Shown here in pieces: positions 7,648 through 17,238 of a stretch of DNA of 64,000 nucleotides; position 1 is the first letter of the stretch; every line of letters begins with the position of its first letter. The notes below the pieces were generated by a model, which saw only the letters and a list, made by a program, of their open reading frames with translations, was not told the origin of the DNA and ran no database searches. Source of the DNA: Phaeobacter porticola (GTDB lineage Bacteria > Pseudomonadota > Alphaproteobacteria > Rhodobacterales > Rhodobacteraceae). Made by a program: the position numbers and the translations under genes. Where the stretch lies: contig NZ_CP016366.1 of assembly GCF_001888185.1 (NCBI RefSeq), positions 1 through 64,000 of the forward strand, read 5' to 3'.

Positions 7648-8661
7648 TTGATACGGCAGTGGATTGTAGCGTGCGCCCTGGGGTTCACAGTCTTAGGGGC
7701 GCTGGTTGTTTGGCGCCTTAGCGATCATGATCTTGATTGGCGCCAAAGTGAGAGATTCAATTTCACTTCCGAGGGGTCGTCAATTTCGGGGACGCTTTGG
7801 CTTCCAGAGGGGGCCGCTCATGCAGCCGTCGTCTTCGTTCATGGCGATGGTCCACAAGACCGCGTTGCCGGTGGGGGCTACGCTCCACTCATCAACGTCT
7901 TCCTGGATCAAGGTATCGCCGTCGCGTCCTGGGATAAACCCGGTGTCGGCGGATCTGGTGGCAACTGGTTGCATCAATCCATGGCAGACCGCGCCTCTGA
8001 AACCCGCGCTGCCCTGAGTTTGTTAAATCAGCGCTTTGACGATGTGGCATTGGGGGCAGTCGGGTTCTCTCAAGCCGGATGGGTTTTACCGCAGCTTACG
8101 CGCCGGGACGCCGACTTTTTGGTTCTGGTCGGTCCTGCGGTATCATGGCAAGATCAGGGAGACTATTACACGCGCGTGCGCCTGGCCCAGGATGGCCTGG
8201 ATCCCCAGATGATTCAGGATATTATCGTGGCTCAGACTATCGCTGACGACCATGCGTTTGGTCCGAAAGCGCAGGTTGAGAATGCGCCAACCGGCATGTC
8301 GGTGGATCGATGGCACTTTATTCGCGAAAATCGAGACGCCGACGCACGATTGGACCTGGCACAGCTCGACCTTCCTTTGCTTGCTATATGGGGGGCGGAC
8401 GACTTGAATGTTGATGCTGAAAATGACGCTGCACTCTATAGAAAGTCATTGGAAGCGGGAGGCGTTCACAACAAAATCATTCTCTGGCCGGCTGCAACGC
8501 ACGGTCTGCTTAAGTCCTCGGCCTACAACTGGCAGCTAACCGAAGACTGGTCCTTGTTTGCGATCGCGCGATTCCTCGCCGAAGGGCGGTTTGCCTTCGC
8601 GCCCGGTGCTCTCGATGAGATCACTGGTTGGATCAAGGAGCGGAACCAAATTGAGCATTAA
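7648..8661 (+). CDS. Membrane-anchored alpha/beta hydrolase
   Basis: About 337 residues. An N-terminal membrane segment (IVACALGFTVLGALVVW) is followed by an alpha/beta-hydrolase domain: FVHGDGPQDR oxyanion loop, nucleophile elbow GFSQAG (S in place of the common GxSxG centre pattern G-F-S-Q-A-G), ADD (acid) and ATHGLL (His). The family resembles dienelactone hydrolase/CocE-like esterases. The frame continues upstream into an IS5 fragment, so the native start may be lost. TTG 7648, just before the membrane segment, is the best remaining candidate. Its neighbour is a convergent AraC regulator. Confidence 0.75.
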   Translation: MIRQWIVACALGFTVLGALVVWRLSDHDLDWRQSERFNFTSEGSSISGTLWLPEGAAHAAVVFVHGDGPQDRVAGGGYAPLINVFLDQGIAVASWDKPGVGGSGGNWLHQSMADRASETRAALSLLNQRFDDVALGAVGFSQAGWVLPQLTRRDADFLVLVGPAVSWQDQGDYYTRVRLAQDGLDPQMIQDIIVAQTIADDHAFGPKAQVENAPTGMSVDRWHFIRENRDADARLDLAQLDLPLLAIWGADDLNVDAENDAALYRKSLEAGGVHNKIILWPAATHGLLKSSAYNWQLTEDWSLFAIARFLAEGRFAFAPGALDEITGWIKERNQIEH

Positions 8662-8757
8662 GGGATCGTGCTACGATGATTGCGATCCTCAGCCCCAACC
8701 TTGTGCACTCAGCATCTGCTGGGTGGTCGAATACTCGTGTTGGTACTCTCATCTTGG

Positions 8758-9963
8758 TCAGCGCTTCTTGGACCGGTATTGTGAAGGCGTTTGCCCCAGC
8801 TCACGTTTAAATGCCGTGTAGAACGACGAGCGCGAATTGAACCCGACATCGTAGGCAATTGCCAAGATAGTCGCGTCGCTACTGCGCAGCCTGTTTTTTG
8901 CATCCTGGATACGCCAATGATTTATGTAGTCAAAAAACCGTTGGCCGATCTTTTCGTTGAGTGCCTGAGATGTATAATGCGTGGTGGAGCCAATCCTGTC
9001 TGACAGATCCCAAAGGGAAAGGTCGGGTTGCAGGTAAAGGTGTTCATCTTTCATCAGGGTCTCAATCTTCGTGGCAATCCGATCAAGGCGGGTGTCACTC
9101 AGCCCGGAACGGCCGTATTTTCGCGCTGGCAGTTCCGTCACAGGGCCAGTTGAGTGTGTCGTAAAGGGCGGCACAATCCCTGGTCGTTGACGCAGGCCCC
9201 AAAGGGCAATACTCCAAGTCACAGTGTACCTTACGATGATGGCTGCCAGAAGTGAATCAAACACAGCAGCCCCAGGAAAGTTCAGGTCAAACTCCGAGAC
9301 CACAATCGCAACGACGTTAAATGCCCAGTATGCAACGACAGAGATTGCCAACCAGCGCGCCCAAGCTAACTCTCGGCTCTCGTTGCTGGCGAAGAGATCT
9401 TTCAGGCGCGTCCGGTAACGGCTAAGCCGCCGCAAGATCATCACAGAGTAGATTGGCACCAAGGCATAGAACAAGATCGTTGCGCCATAAAGACCAGCCA
9501 TAGCAATGCTCTGCCATATCACCAGGTCTTTCGCGCCCGGTTGCAGGCCGGCCTGTAAGGGGGCTGGTAAAAGCAAGATGTACAAGTAGAGAATACAGGC
9601 GAACCCGATAGGCAGACCGTGCCATACCGAGCGCGGAACGGCGAACGTTATAGTGGGATCACGCGTCAACCGCAGAACATAGAGCCAAAGCAGAAAAGGC
9701 TGGCCCATGGTCATCGGAATCTCTACCAGCTCAAACGCAAGGTTCATAAACCCCGGTTCGCCACCCGGCAGAAGATATGAGACGGGCAGCGCGAGTAGTT
9801 CAATGGACTGGGCGACAAAGAACAGCGCCAATGGCAGCCTGACGCGCCGATGCCGGTCGGGAAGCAATAACAGATTCGCGCAGAAGGTTGATAGTACCAG
9901 TAGTCCGACGGCGGCAGCCAAGCGGAACGTTTCTTGATCAAAATTTAGCGCTGCGGGGTCCAT
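8758..9963 (-). CDS. AraC-family regulator with an N-terminal multi-pass membrane domain
   Basis: A 401-residue protein. The first about 260 residues contain around seven hydrophobic segments. The last 100 form an AraC DNA-binding domain (LSLWDLSDRIGSTTHYTSQALNE; then ATILAIAYDVGFNSRSSFYTAFKRELGQTPSQYR). Membrane-embedded AraC proteins of this layout are common, and their signals are largely unknown. The nearest possible targets are the convergent hydrolase (7648-8661) and the serine hydrolase-RTX gene 78 bases upstream of its start in the same direction. Confidence 0.88.
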   Translation of the reverse strand: MDPAALNFDQETFRLAAAVGLLVLSTFCANLLLLPDRHRRVRLPLALFFVAQSIELLALPVSYLLPGGEPGFMNLAFELVEIPMTMGQPFLLWLYVLRLTRDPTITFAVPRSVWHGLPIGFACILYLYILLLPAPLQAGLQPGAKDLVIWQSIAMAGLYGATILFYALVPIYSVMILRRLSRYRTRLKDLFASNESRELAWARWLAISVVAYWAFNVVAIVVSEFDLNFPGAAVFDSLLAAIIVRYTVTWSIALWGLRQRPGIVPPFTTHSTGPVTELPARKYGRSGLSDTRLDRIATKIETLMKDEHLYLQPDLSLWDLSDRIGSTTHYTSQALNEKIGQRFFDYINHWRIQDAKNRLRSSDATILAIAYDVGFNSRSSFYTAFKRELGQTPSQYRSKKR

Positions 9964-10040
9964 GTGGCGACTAGTATCCAGATATTAGCAGGGCCCGCAC
10001 GGTGGATGCCCGTGCTGCCCTGCATGTCTCTTTGTCAGGT

Positions 10041-11912
10041 TCAGAAGATGAAACTATCTTCCGTCAAGGGCTCAAGCGAAGTTGCAAAGATCGAGACTTC
10101 GGCATCGGCATAGCTGATCTGCGTATGGTTGCCGAATGTGCGGATCTCCAAATCCTCATAAATCAACCCGGTCTGTGAGAAATCCAATTGGTCCTTTTCA
10201 GCATTGAAATCAAAGATGAGGTCTCGACCGGAATCGAGTTGAAATACGAATGTATCCGCACCTTTGCCTCCCCACAGGTAGTCGCGTCCGGCGCCGCCTT
10301 CCAATGTATCATGCCCCGCGCCGCCGCGCAGTATGTCAGTCCCGCCGTCTCCCGATAGTATATCATCGCCTTTTCCGCCGCGCAGATGGTCGCGCCCGGC
10401 GCCACCGCTCAGGTTATCGTCACCTCGATTACCGACGAGGAAGTCGCTGCCACGTCCCCCGTCCAGATGATCGTTTCCTGCACGCCCTCTCAGATGATCA
10501 TGCCCACTGCCACCATCAATTTTGTCACTGCCATACCCGCCGCGCAAATGATCATTTCCTTGTAACCCGATAAGCTGGTTATCGCTTTGCGCGGAGTTTG
10601 GCGCGTGCCGCAATATATCAAAGTGATCCGTGGTTTGCGCGCTGATCCACAGTGTTGAGCCATCCTGAAAACTGAAACGCCCAGTATCAAGCTCCGCGAC
10701 CCCTTGGTCAAAGGTCAGGCTCGCGTCTCCCAGTGCAAAAACTGTCTGGGCCCCATCGGGCGCATCGCTATCTTCGGTGAGTGTAATCTCGGCGGCAGTG
10801 CCGGCAATGGTAAAGCTCTCGGCAGCCGGGTCGAAATTGACCCATGCATCATCATTGTACACGGTTGCAAATGCGTCGACCAATAGGTTAGTCGGTTCTG
10901 CGTTCGAATGGGACGCAGCGATGGAAAATATCGTGCCAGATTCAACATGAAGGAACGTTGCGGTATTTGTGCCTAACGTCCCGCCTTGGAAACCGATAAA
11001 CTGTTGCCCGAAGATCTCTCCAGATGAAAGGCCAAGGCTTTCGCCTTCCACGCCAGGCGTTCCATCCGGTGCCCTGAAGTCCAGCATCTCCTCCATTTGC
11101 TCAGCGGACAACAGGCTGCGCGACACCAGCAAAGCGTCAAAGAAGCGGATCATGTCGGATGTGGTTGAGACGACACCACCAGCTGCGCCTAAATCCATCA
11201 TTACGTCGGTCACATCCAGGATCTGCCCCGGGGAGAGTTCCGCATAGGAGTGCAACAGGTTCTCTGCGCGCCCGTCTGACCTCAACGCGCTGTCCTGCAT
11301 ACCCGCCGCTGAGAAAATGCGGTCTTCGAGAACCTGGCCGAAGCTGTCTCCGGTGACCTGTTCAATCAGCTTCTGCAATAGCAAAAAGTTGGTGTTTGAG
11401 TATTCATATGCTTCCCCCGGGGCAAAGGAAGCAGGCTCCCCCGCAGCGATCGCTAGAAGTTCGTCGACACCAACGGGACGGTCAGGATCCAGCAGAAGCA
11501 ATTCAATGAATGCCGGGTTACCGGATTGGCCCGGCACGGTATCAAAGTCAGGGATTCCGGAGCGGTTGGCCAGCAGCTCCCGCACCGTGACTTCGTTGAT
11601 ATTAGAAATGCCTTCTAGACCAGATAGGTCCATTTGGCCTGCTAGCGGCGCATCAAAATCGATCATCCCTTCACCAACCAACTGCTGCACAACGACCGAA
11701 GTCATCATCTTGGTTTGCGATCCGATCTCAAACTGATTGGAGGTACTGGCGGCTTGGTCTCCGCCCCGTTCAACCGTGCCGGAGGCATTGTGTACCGACA
11801 GTCCGCTGCGGGCAATTTCAATCAAGACAGCAGGTGCTGGGCTGTTCTCTGCAAAATCCAGCAATGCACGGGTTGGTGCTTCTTTCAGTGCAGCTGGGTC
11901 GAAATGGGACAT
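10041..11912 (-). CDS. Secreted serine beta-lactamase-fold hydrolase fused to RTX calcium-binding repeats
   Basis: 623 residues. Residues 15-360 form a class C beta-lactamase/DD-peptidase-like domain with SQTK (Ser65, Lys68) as the SxxK motif and YSN (171-173). Residues about 450-552 are RTX nonapeptides ([24 protein letters not shown]), typical of proteins exported by type I secretion. No N-terminal signal peptide is present, in agreement. ATG 11912 is preferred because AAGGA lies seven bases upstream. An in-frame TTG 24 bases earlier is less likely. No type I exporter is nearby. The enzyme's substrate is not predictable. Confidence 0.88.
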   Translation of the reverse strand: MSHFDPAALKEAPTRALLDFAENSPAPAVLIEIARSGLSVHNASGTVERGGDQAASTSNQFEIGSQTKMMTSVVVQQLVGEGMIDFDAPLAGQMDLSGLEGISNINEVTVRELLANRSGIPDFDTVPGQSGNPAFIELLLLDPDRPVGVDELLAIAAGEPASFAPGEAYEYSNTNFLLLQKLIEQVTGDSFGQVLEDRIFSAAGMQDSALRSDGRAENLLHSYAELSPGQILDVTDVMMDLGAAGGVVSTTSDMIRFFDALLVSRSLLSAEQMEEMLDFRAPDGTPGVEGESLGLSSGEIFGQQFIGFQGGTLGTNTATFLHVESGTIFSIAASHSNAEPTNLLVDAFATVYNDDAWVNFDPAAESFTIAGTAAEITLTEDSDAPDGAQTVFALGDASLTFDQGVAELDTGRFSFQDGSTLWISAQTTDHFDILRHAPNSAQSDNQLIGLQGNDHLRGGYGSDKIDGGSGHDHLRGRAGNDHLDGGRGSDFLVGNRGDDNLSGGAGRDHLRGGKGDDILSGDGGTDILRGGAGHDTLEGGAGRDYLWGGKGADTFVFQLDSGRDLIFDFNAEKDQLDFSQTGLIYEDLEIRTFGNHTQISYADAEVSIFATSLEPLTEDSFIF

Positions 11913-12044
11913 GTCAGTATCCTTGTGTTGATCCAAGTAAAACGAACCAACTGGTCCGCTTTACCCTGCCTGTCACAGAGAATTTATGCTGGCGTCCGGA
12001 TCGGTCGGGGCGGACAAATTCATCTGTACCCAAGCCACATCACC

Positions 12045-12239
12045 ATGAAAAAGTCCCTGAGATCGGAAATCGATCTTTCCCAGCTACGGATATTCCCGTG
12101 CCGCATTGCCGAGCTTCAGCTCCGTGTTGCGGTCATGAACGGATTCACCGCGCTTGGCATATCCGTTACAGAGGCCGTGCGATAAGTCCGTCTGGGGAAA
12201 GGGGAACCTTGGCCCTCAACCGATTTGCGCAACAGAGTC
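12045..12239 (+). pseudogene. IS5-family transposase 3' end with right terminal repeat
   Basis: The frame 12045-12185 ends in RIAELQLRVAVMNGFTALGISVTEAV, the usual C-terminus of IS5-type transposases. Downstream, CGATTTGCGCAACAGAGTC (12221-12239) is nearly the complement of the IS5 left end found at 30719. Only the 3' tail of the element remains. The rest of the 11937-12415 gap shows nothing else. Confidence 0.72.
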
Positions 12240-12415
12240 TTGTGGCAACCAAAACTGTCCAAACGCACCTAGCGGCGCGTGGTGGTTCTTCAGTTTATCT
12301 CAGACCAGCAGATGTCCACCGCGGTGGACAAGTGACACACGAGTAAGCCTTGATGAAAATCTCGCAGCCCATGGAAGAAATCGGCGGCCAGGCATTACAC
12401 CCTAAATCCCTAAAG

Positions 12416-13618
12416 TTATTGTGGGAGGTCACCATCTCCAAAGAGGTTTGGAAAAAGCCGCTCTCGATAATCCAACGGAAACGCCAACCGAACTGGCGTC
12501 TTCGGCGAGGCGGAAGTCAGGTATCCGGCGGCGGTCAGTTTACTCAGCGTGTTGCGAGCAGTACGCTCGGATGTCTTGAGCACAATCTGCGCATCGCCTC
12601 GTTCCAGTGCCCCATGCCGAAGAACCGCCGAGATTAGTTCCGGCGCTCGCTTGTCATCAATGGTATCTGCAACGAGACGACGATACCGTTGGTCCAATCC
12701 GCCGAGATCGAACAATCTTGCTGAGAAGCTGATCTGGTCGAGCGTCACCTTTAGGAACCATTCACTAAACGTCTTCAGTGCCGCTTCTGACAGGTTCCCC
12801 CGTCCGTCGCGGTCTCCGCGGCGTGGGCTGTCGGCCAGATCCATCATCCGTTTGTACTCGCCCCGATCGGTTAGCCCGCGGGCCAGCCCACGTGATACCG
12901 ACCAGAGCCCTTGGCCACCAATCCCCGCTGTGAGGGCCATGGCATGAGACATCAGTCTGCTGACACGGCCGTTACCATCCGGGAAAGGGTGGATGTAGTT
13001 GAGCCGGTGATGTGCAGAGGCGATCGCGATGATCCGTCCGCTCGAAGACCGCGCCGCAATCTGAAATCGTTTGTCGAAATGGTCCATGAATGCCGCGACG
13101 CGCGACGATGAAGGAGGTAGGTGGCGCCCGACCGCAACTTCCCGATCGTCATCCTGGCGCATGCGTCCCGGAACGATGGGTTCTTGTGTGCCGTCGGGAT
13201 GTTCGATGACCCGAAACTCATCCGGCATCTCGTCGTAGAAGCTCTTATGGACCCAAGTCAGGAATTCGACTGATGTGGGGCGGGGCAGGGTGCCTATGCG
13301 ATGCATCTCATCGATGGCCCGTTGAACGATGACGTGCGCCCGGGCCTCAAGGGCGAGAGGGCGGGTTTCTTCCTCAAGCTCGGCACCAGCCAGCGCCCTT
13401 TCGATGTCGCGGGGGCGCGTGTTGTGTCCTTCGATCAGGTTGGAGTAGTAGCAGTTCATCACACGGACGAGATCGGCAAGTTCGGCTGCGCTGTCAGGAT
13501 GCAACCCTTGTCCCAGCCCGGTAGCTTCCCTCTGGATGTCGACCGAAAGGTCTGCCAGTTCTGTAGGAATATGCTCCTCAAAGAAGCAGGGTTCGATCCT
13601 GGCGGGTGTTTCCAGCAT
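12416..13618 (-). CDS. Fic-family AMP-transferase-like protein
   Basis: 400 residues. The Fic core motif HPFPDGNGR is intact, so it should transfer a nucleotide moiety (typically AMP) to a hydroxyl side chain of a target protein. An N-terminal SNLIEG fits the (S/T)xxxE(G/N) inhibitory-helix motif, placing it in the N-terminally self-inhibited class. The last 100 residues resemble a winged-helix domain (ERTARNTLSKLTAAGYLT), so it may bind DNA. MLETPARIEP (13618) is the likely start; the frame is open further upstream. No separate antitoxin is present, consistent with built-in inhibition. Confidence 0.9.
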   Translation of the reverse strand: MLETPARIEPCFFEEHIPTELADLSVDIQREATGLGQGLHPDSAAELADLVRVMNCYYSNLIEGHNTRPRDIERALAGAELEEETRPLALEARAHVIVQRAIDEMHRIGTLPRPTSVEFLTWVHKSFYDEMPDEFRVIEHPDGTQEPIVPGRMRQDDDREVAVGRHLPPSSSRVAAFMDHFDKRFQIAARSSSGRIIAIASAHHRLNYIHPFPDGNGRVSRLMSHAMALTAGIGGQGLWSVSRGLARGLTDRGEYKRMMDLADSPRRGDRDGRGNLSEAALKTFSEWFLKVTLDQISFSARLFDLGGLDQRYRRLVADTIDDKRAPELISAVLRHGALERGDAQIVLKTSERTARNTLSKLTAAGYLTSASPKTPVRLAFPLDYRERLFPNLFGDGDLPQ

Positions 13619-13794
13619 TTTGCCGATCTTCCATGTTTGCAAAGTAGTTGAAAAATAAACACATTTCGTACTTTCAATCAAGGTTTTGCCGATATGCGTT
13701 GCCGATCTTGGTTGCCGATCTAGAATTGCTGCATGAAATCAATGGCTTCGGCAGATGTGCCGGGCTTTTCGGTTTTGTTGTGTGCCCAAAGGGG

Positions 13795-14012
13795 CCGGAA
13801 AAAGAGAAAGTGTTCTTCGGGTTTTGTGACTGACGGACAAGGGCGTTTGGGGTCCCTCAGATGGGTCCGGGCCGGGTCCCGGTCTGCCGTTCCTGATCAA
13901 GGGCATTCCCATGCAAACAGGTGTCTTGCGCGTGTTACGCGCCACCGCTGCCTCGTGGTGGCGACACAAGGAGCTACGCCGAACCGGCCAGACGGGGCAG
14001 GCACAACGGCTC
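13795..14012. repeat. Diverged repeat, copy B (partner at 5939-6140)
   Basis: Matches copy A over about 200 bp. The rest of the 13619-14010 gap contains no gene I can support. Like copy A, it lies beside a toxin-like gene (Fic here, ccdAB there). Confidence 0.6.
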
Positions 14013-14041
14013 AAGCGCGAGACTGTCCTGCGTGACCTCGG

Positions 14042-14293
14042 CTATCTGAAGCAGGCGGCGTTATTGCCAAACGCGCATGTGATCTGCGGACAGGGCGGGA
14101 CATTCTTCCATCTCGGTTGGACCACCGTTTCGACTCTCGCGCCGATCGAGCGCTTTTCCTTGGCCAGCCGCGCCTGCATCGCGGCAATCCCGTAAGCGGC
14201 GGGAACTTCGGGAAGGGCCCATTTTGCGTCTGCGCTGGAAAAAACCACGTCGCAGGAGGCCGTATAGACGGCACCGCCGCCGATGGCGTACAC
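14042..14293 (-). pseudogene. Enoyl-CoA-hydratase-like fragment
   Basis: An internal stretch reads YAIGGGAVYTASCDVVFSS then ADAKWALPEV. This is the crotonase-family block containing the oxyanion-hole Gly pair. It is fused, out of context, to the CoA-transferase remnant, and the downstream residues no longer look like the family. A rearrangement scar. Confidence 0.5.
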
Positions 14294-14983
14294 GCATGAC
14301 GCTCTCCGGGTTCATAGGTGCGTTTGACCTGGGCAATCACCTTGCCGCCACAGGCCTTGACCGCCAGCGCGATCGCCAGATTGGACGACACCAAGGGATC
14401 GTCCTCAAAACACAGGTTGCCGTGTTTGTCGGCCGACGTCGCCCGGATGATGCCGTAGTCGAGATGCTGGCTCGGAAAGAAAAGGTGCGGCTTGCCGCGG
14501 AAATCGATCTTTTCGACGATGTCCTCGGTTGTACAGGGCGTGACCTTGCCGCCATCCAGATCGGGATCGACAAAGGTGCCGATGCCGACCTCGGTCAGAT
14601 AGCCGGGGCTACGCCGCGCAACCAATACATCATGACGCCGATATGAAAACTGTAGGCCTCGATCTTGTCGGCCCGGACCTGACCCATCGACCGGGGCGTT
14701 CGCCGGTTTTCGGATCGGGCGGGTTGATGAACGACCCGGTAATCAACCGCTTGGTCATGCCGTCGTGCATCAGGTTGTCGATGCCCTTGATCGCGCCGTT
14801 GTCGCCCTCGAAGCAAGGGACATAAAGCGTCAGATCGCCCGGCGCACCGGTATCAAGGTAACGCTGCCCCAAGCTGCACAGCAGCTTTTCCGGGACGATC
14901 CAGCCGATGACGCCAACGATGGCCAGGGTGGCACCGGACGGAATGTCGGCAACGGCGGTTTCGAAATCGGTGATCTTGCTCAT
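14294..14983 (-). pseudogene. CoA-transferase family I gene, frameshifted and truncated
   Basis: The N-terminus MSKITDFETAVADIPSGATL and the following GVIGWIVPEKLLCSLG are typical of acyl-CoA:acetate/3-oxoacid CoA-transferases. The frame is lost near 14670-14690 and continues in another frame (QVRADKIEAYSFHIGVMMYW). It is lost again, then continues as GYLTEVGIGTFVDPDLDGGK...NLAIALAVKACGGKVIAQVKRTYEPGE. The C-terminal catalytic half is absent. It follows the DctM remnant by seven bases, so these were once one operon. Confidence 0.82.
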
Positions 14984-14990
14984 GGGATCC

Positions 14991-15436
14991 TCACATCAAA
15001 ACAGAAGGCAGCCAAAGGGCGATTTGCGGAAAGGCGATCAGGAGCGCGATGGCCAGCGCCTGCAGGAAGATGAACGGCCAGAATGAGCTGTAGATGTCGC
15101 CCATGGTGATGTCGTCGGGCGCGACACCTTTCAGGTAGAATGCGGCCGGACCGAAAGGCGGTGTCAGATAAGACATCTGCATGTTCATCGTGAACAACAC
15201 GCCGAACCAGATCGGGTCATAGCCGGAGCCGATGATGATCGGCACGAAGATCGGCATGGTCAGAAGCAGGATGCCGATCCAGTCCATGAACATGCCAAGC
15301 ACGAACAGGATCAGCATCATCACGATCAGGATCGCCAGTGGCGACCAGTCGAGCGCGGTGATGGCCGAGGTGACATAGGCCGCACCGCCAAAGAAGTTGT
15401 AGACGCGGATGAGGCTTTGGCTGCGGCCGCGTCCCA
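14991..15436 (-). pseudogene. TRAP transporter large permease (DctM), 3' fragment
   Basis: About 145 C-terminal residues of a DctM permease. They include FVLGMFMDWIGILLLTMPIF, SYLTPPFGPAAFYLKGVAP and a final membrane helix. The in-frame sequence begins near 15436, where it joins the Na/Pi cotransporter remnant. The N-terminal two thirds are missing, so it is not functional. Confidence 0.8.
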
Positions 15437-16270
15437 GCTTTTAAAAAGCACGATTGAGGCGCGCAAAATGGTCTCGGTCGTTTCGCCCATCTTCATGATT
15501 TCGCGGGTCGCGCAGTCCAGTGCCCGGGGCGGCTGATCAAGGGCGGCGGGATCCAATGCCGTGGTCTGGATCGCGTCGGCATTTGTTGCAGCGTGTTCCG
15601 GCATCATGTGTTCGGCCAGCACAGTGATCCATTTCAGAAACGGCATGGCCAGCAGGGCCAGCCCGGCATTAAAGGCGAGGTGCAGATTGATCGCCTGCCG
15701 TGATGCGCTCTCTCCGAGCCATGTGAGAAGCCCGGGGTTTCGCAACAACACTACGAGCAGTAGCGCGGCGCCTCCACCACGCAGCACAACGTTGGTCACC
15801 ACGACTCGACGGGCGATCAACGGGGCGGTGAGTGTCAGCATATAGGCCAGAAAAGCGCCGCCTGCGTTCGCACCCAATACCATCGCCGCTGCGCCGGTAG
15901 GAGGCAGCAGTCCTTGCGCCGAAAGCGTCACAAAGAACAGCACGGCGGCAACCGAGGAATGCACAGCCCAAGCAAAGAAAGCGCCGATCACAAAGGATGT
16001 CAGAACATCGCCGCCCAGATAGCGCATGACGCCGATCGTGGCCGGGTTGTCGATCAGCGGGCCGGTGGCGGCGCGGATCATGTCGAGCGACACGAAGATA
16101 AGCGCAATCCCGATCAGTATCCGCCCCAGCTGCCGTATTTCGTTGCGCGAGCTGCGCAGGAACAGAATGACACCGACAAGCAAAAGCAGCGGCACCAGAA
16201 AATCCTGCCGTAAAAGCAGGACTTGCGACACAATGGCCGAGCCGACATCCGCGCCAAGCAGAATGGCCAT
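15436..16270 (-). pseudogene. Na+/phosphate cotransporter family protein, internal fragment
   Basis: About 270 residues of a NptA/PNaS-type carrier. The second repeat motif ILLGADVGSAIVSQVL is near the start, HSSVAAVLFFVTLSAQG is in the middle, and the beginning of the PhoU-like domain (REIMKMGETTETILRAS) is at the end. The 5' end is cut by an IS3 fragment at about 16270 and the 3' end is cut by dctM at about 15436. Confidence 0.8.
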
Positions 16271-16551
16271 ACGCTGGCAGCGAATACCGTGCGCTGCTCG
16301 GGTCCGCGAAGATCATCCAATCAATGAGCCGAACCGGTGAATGCCTGGACAACGCTCCAATGGAAAGTTTCTTTGCGTCACTGAAAAAGGAGTTGGTGCA
16401 CCAAAACCGGTTCAAAACGCGCGCTCAGGCAAAGGCCGCGATCTTCGAATACATAGAGGTATTCTACAATCGCCAGCGCCGGCACTCCGCCATAGGCTAC
16501 CAAACCCCTGCGCAAGCATGCGAAACCATGACTTGGAAAAGCGCAGCATAG
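16270..16551 (+). pseudogene. IS3-family transposase OrfB, C-terminal fragment
   Basis: Reads YAGSEYRALLG...SMSRTGECLDNAPMESFFASLKKELVH and ends in FYNRQRRHSAIGYQTPAQ. This is the last about 90 residues of an IS3-type DDE transposase with its final catalytic Glu. The start is truncated at the junction with the cotransporter remnant. Confidence 0.88.
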
Positions 16552-16725
16552 GGTCAATAATCAAACTGTCCGGAAATCGGGACGAACTCCACCCTTTCGC
16601 TGCAGTCGGAGCGGGCAATGGAGACGCAGACAATCCTGATCTGCGCCTGTAGAGAGGATGCATGTGATGATAGTTCAAGCTTTACTCGCGCCCGCAGCAA
16701 GATCATCTTGGCGTCAAGGAGAAAT

Positions 16726-17238
16726 TCAGAAAACCCGTTTGAGCCCGTGTATCGCGGCGCGCAGCAAAACACGTGAATAGAGTTTGTGGAACCCCATCAG
16801 GGTACGAAAGACAAACCCTATTCCGCCTGCCTTCCCGGTTTGCGCGGGCTTCGGGACAACCGCAGACCCGAACCACAGCTTTGATGCCCCGCCCTGAGCC
16901 GGCTCAACCATCAGCCAGGTTCTTACCCGTCCCTTCTCCACCTCCATCAGCAACTCTTGTTCAGTACGCTGCACGGTTTTCCAGCTGGCTAACCGGTCAC
17001 TTTCCGCCGCCGCCAAGGCAGCGACACCTTCTTTGAACGTTGGCTTGAAAGCAGCGAGTGCCAGCAATGCCCGCTCGATCCGGAAGACGCGTGAATCAAA
17101 CATCGCCACGATGTAGTCGTTCAGCGATGGTGTGAAACCCACGTGCGCCACAAATGCATCTACATGAAAACCCGGCCTTTCCGCAAACTGCTGCAATAGG
17201 CTGCCTTCGGGGATGCCGTTTTCTTCAACCTGTCTCAC
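16726..17238 (-). CDS. Conserved hypothetical protein in a TetR operon
   Basis: 170 residues, not recognised. Soluble, mostly alpha/beta-looking, with a polyketide-cyclase-like feel: VEKGRVRTWLMVEPAQGG, then KLWFGSAVVP, and a C-terminal basic amphipathic helix. Third gene of an operon: its ATG overlaps the TetR stop by four bases. Co-regulation with a TetR repressor and a small membrane protein suggests a stress or lipid-linked role, which is inference only. Confidence 0.65.
   Translation of the reverse strand: MRQVEENGIPEGSLLQQFAERPGFHVDAFVAHVGFTPSLNDYIVAMFDSRVFRIERALLALAAFKPTFKEGVAALAAAESDRLASWKTVQRTEQELLMEVEKGRVRTWLMVEPAQGGASKLWFGSAVVPKPAQTGKAGGIGFVFRTLMGFHKLYSRVLLRAAIHGLKRVF

Noticed and set aside
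7514-12239. A complete IS5 element between the scraps at 7514 and 12045
   Set aside because: The two fragments do not form matching halves with paired ends, and genuine genes fill the interval; they look like separate scars.
15669-16415. 248-codon minus-strand frame in the Na/Pi cotransporter region
   Set aside because: A different frame carries the cotransporter motifs; this one is Arg-rich without domains.
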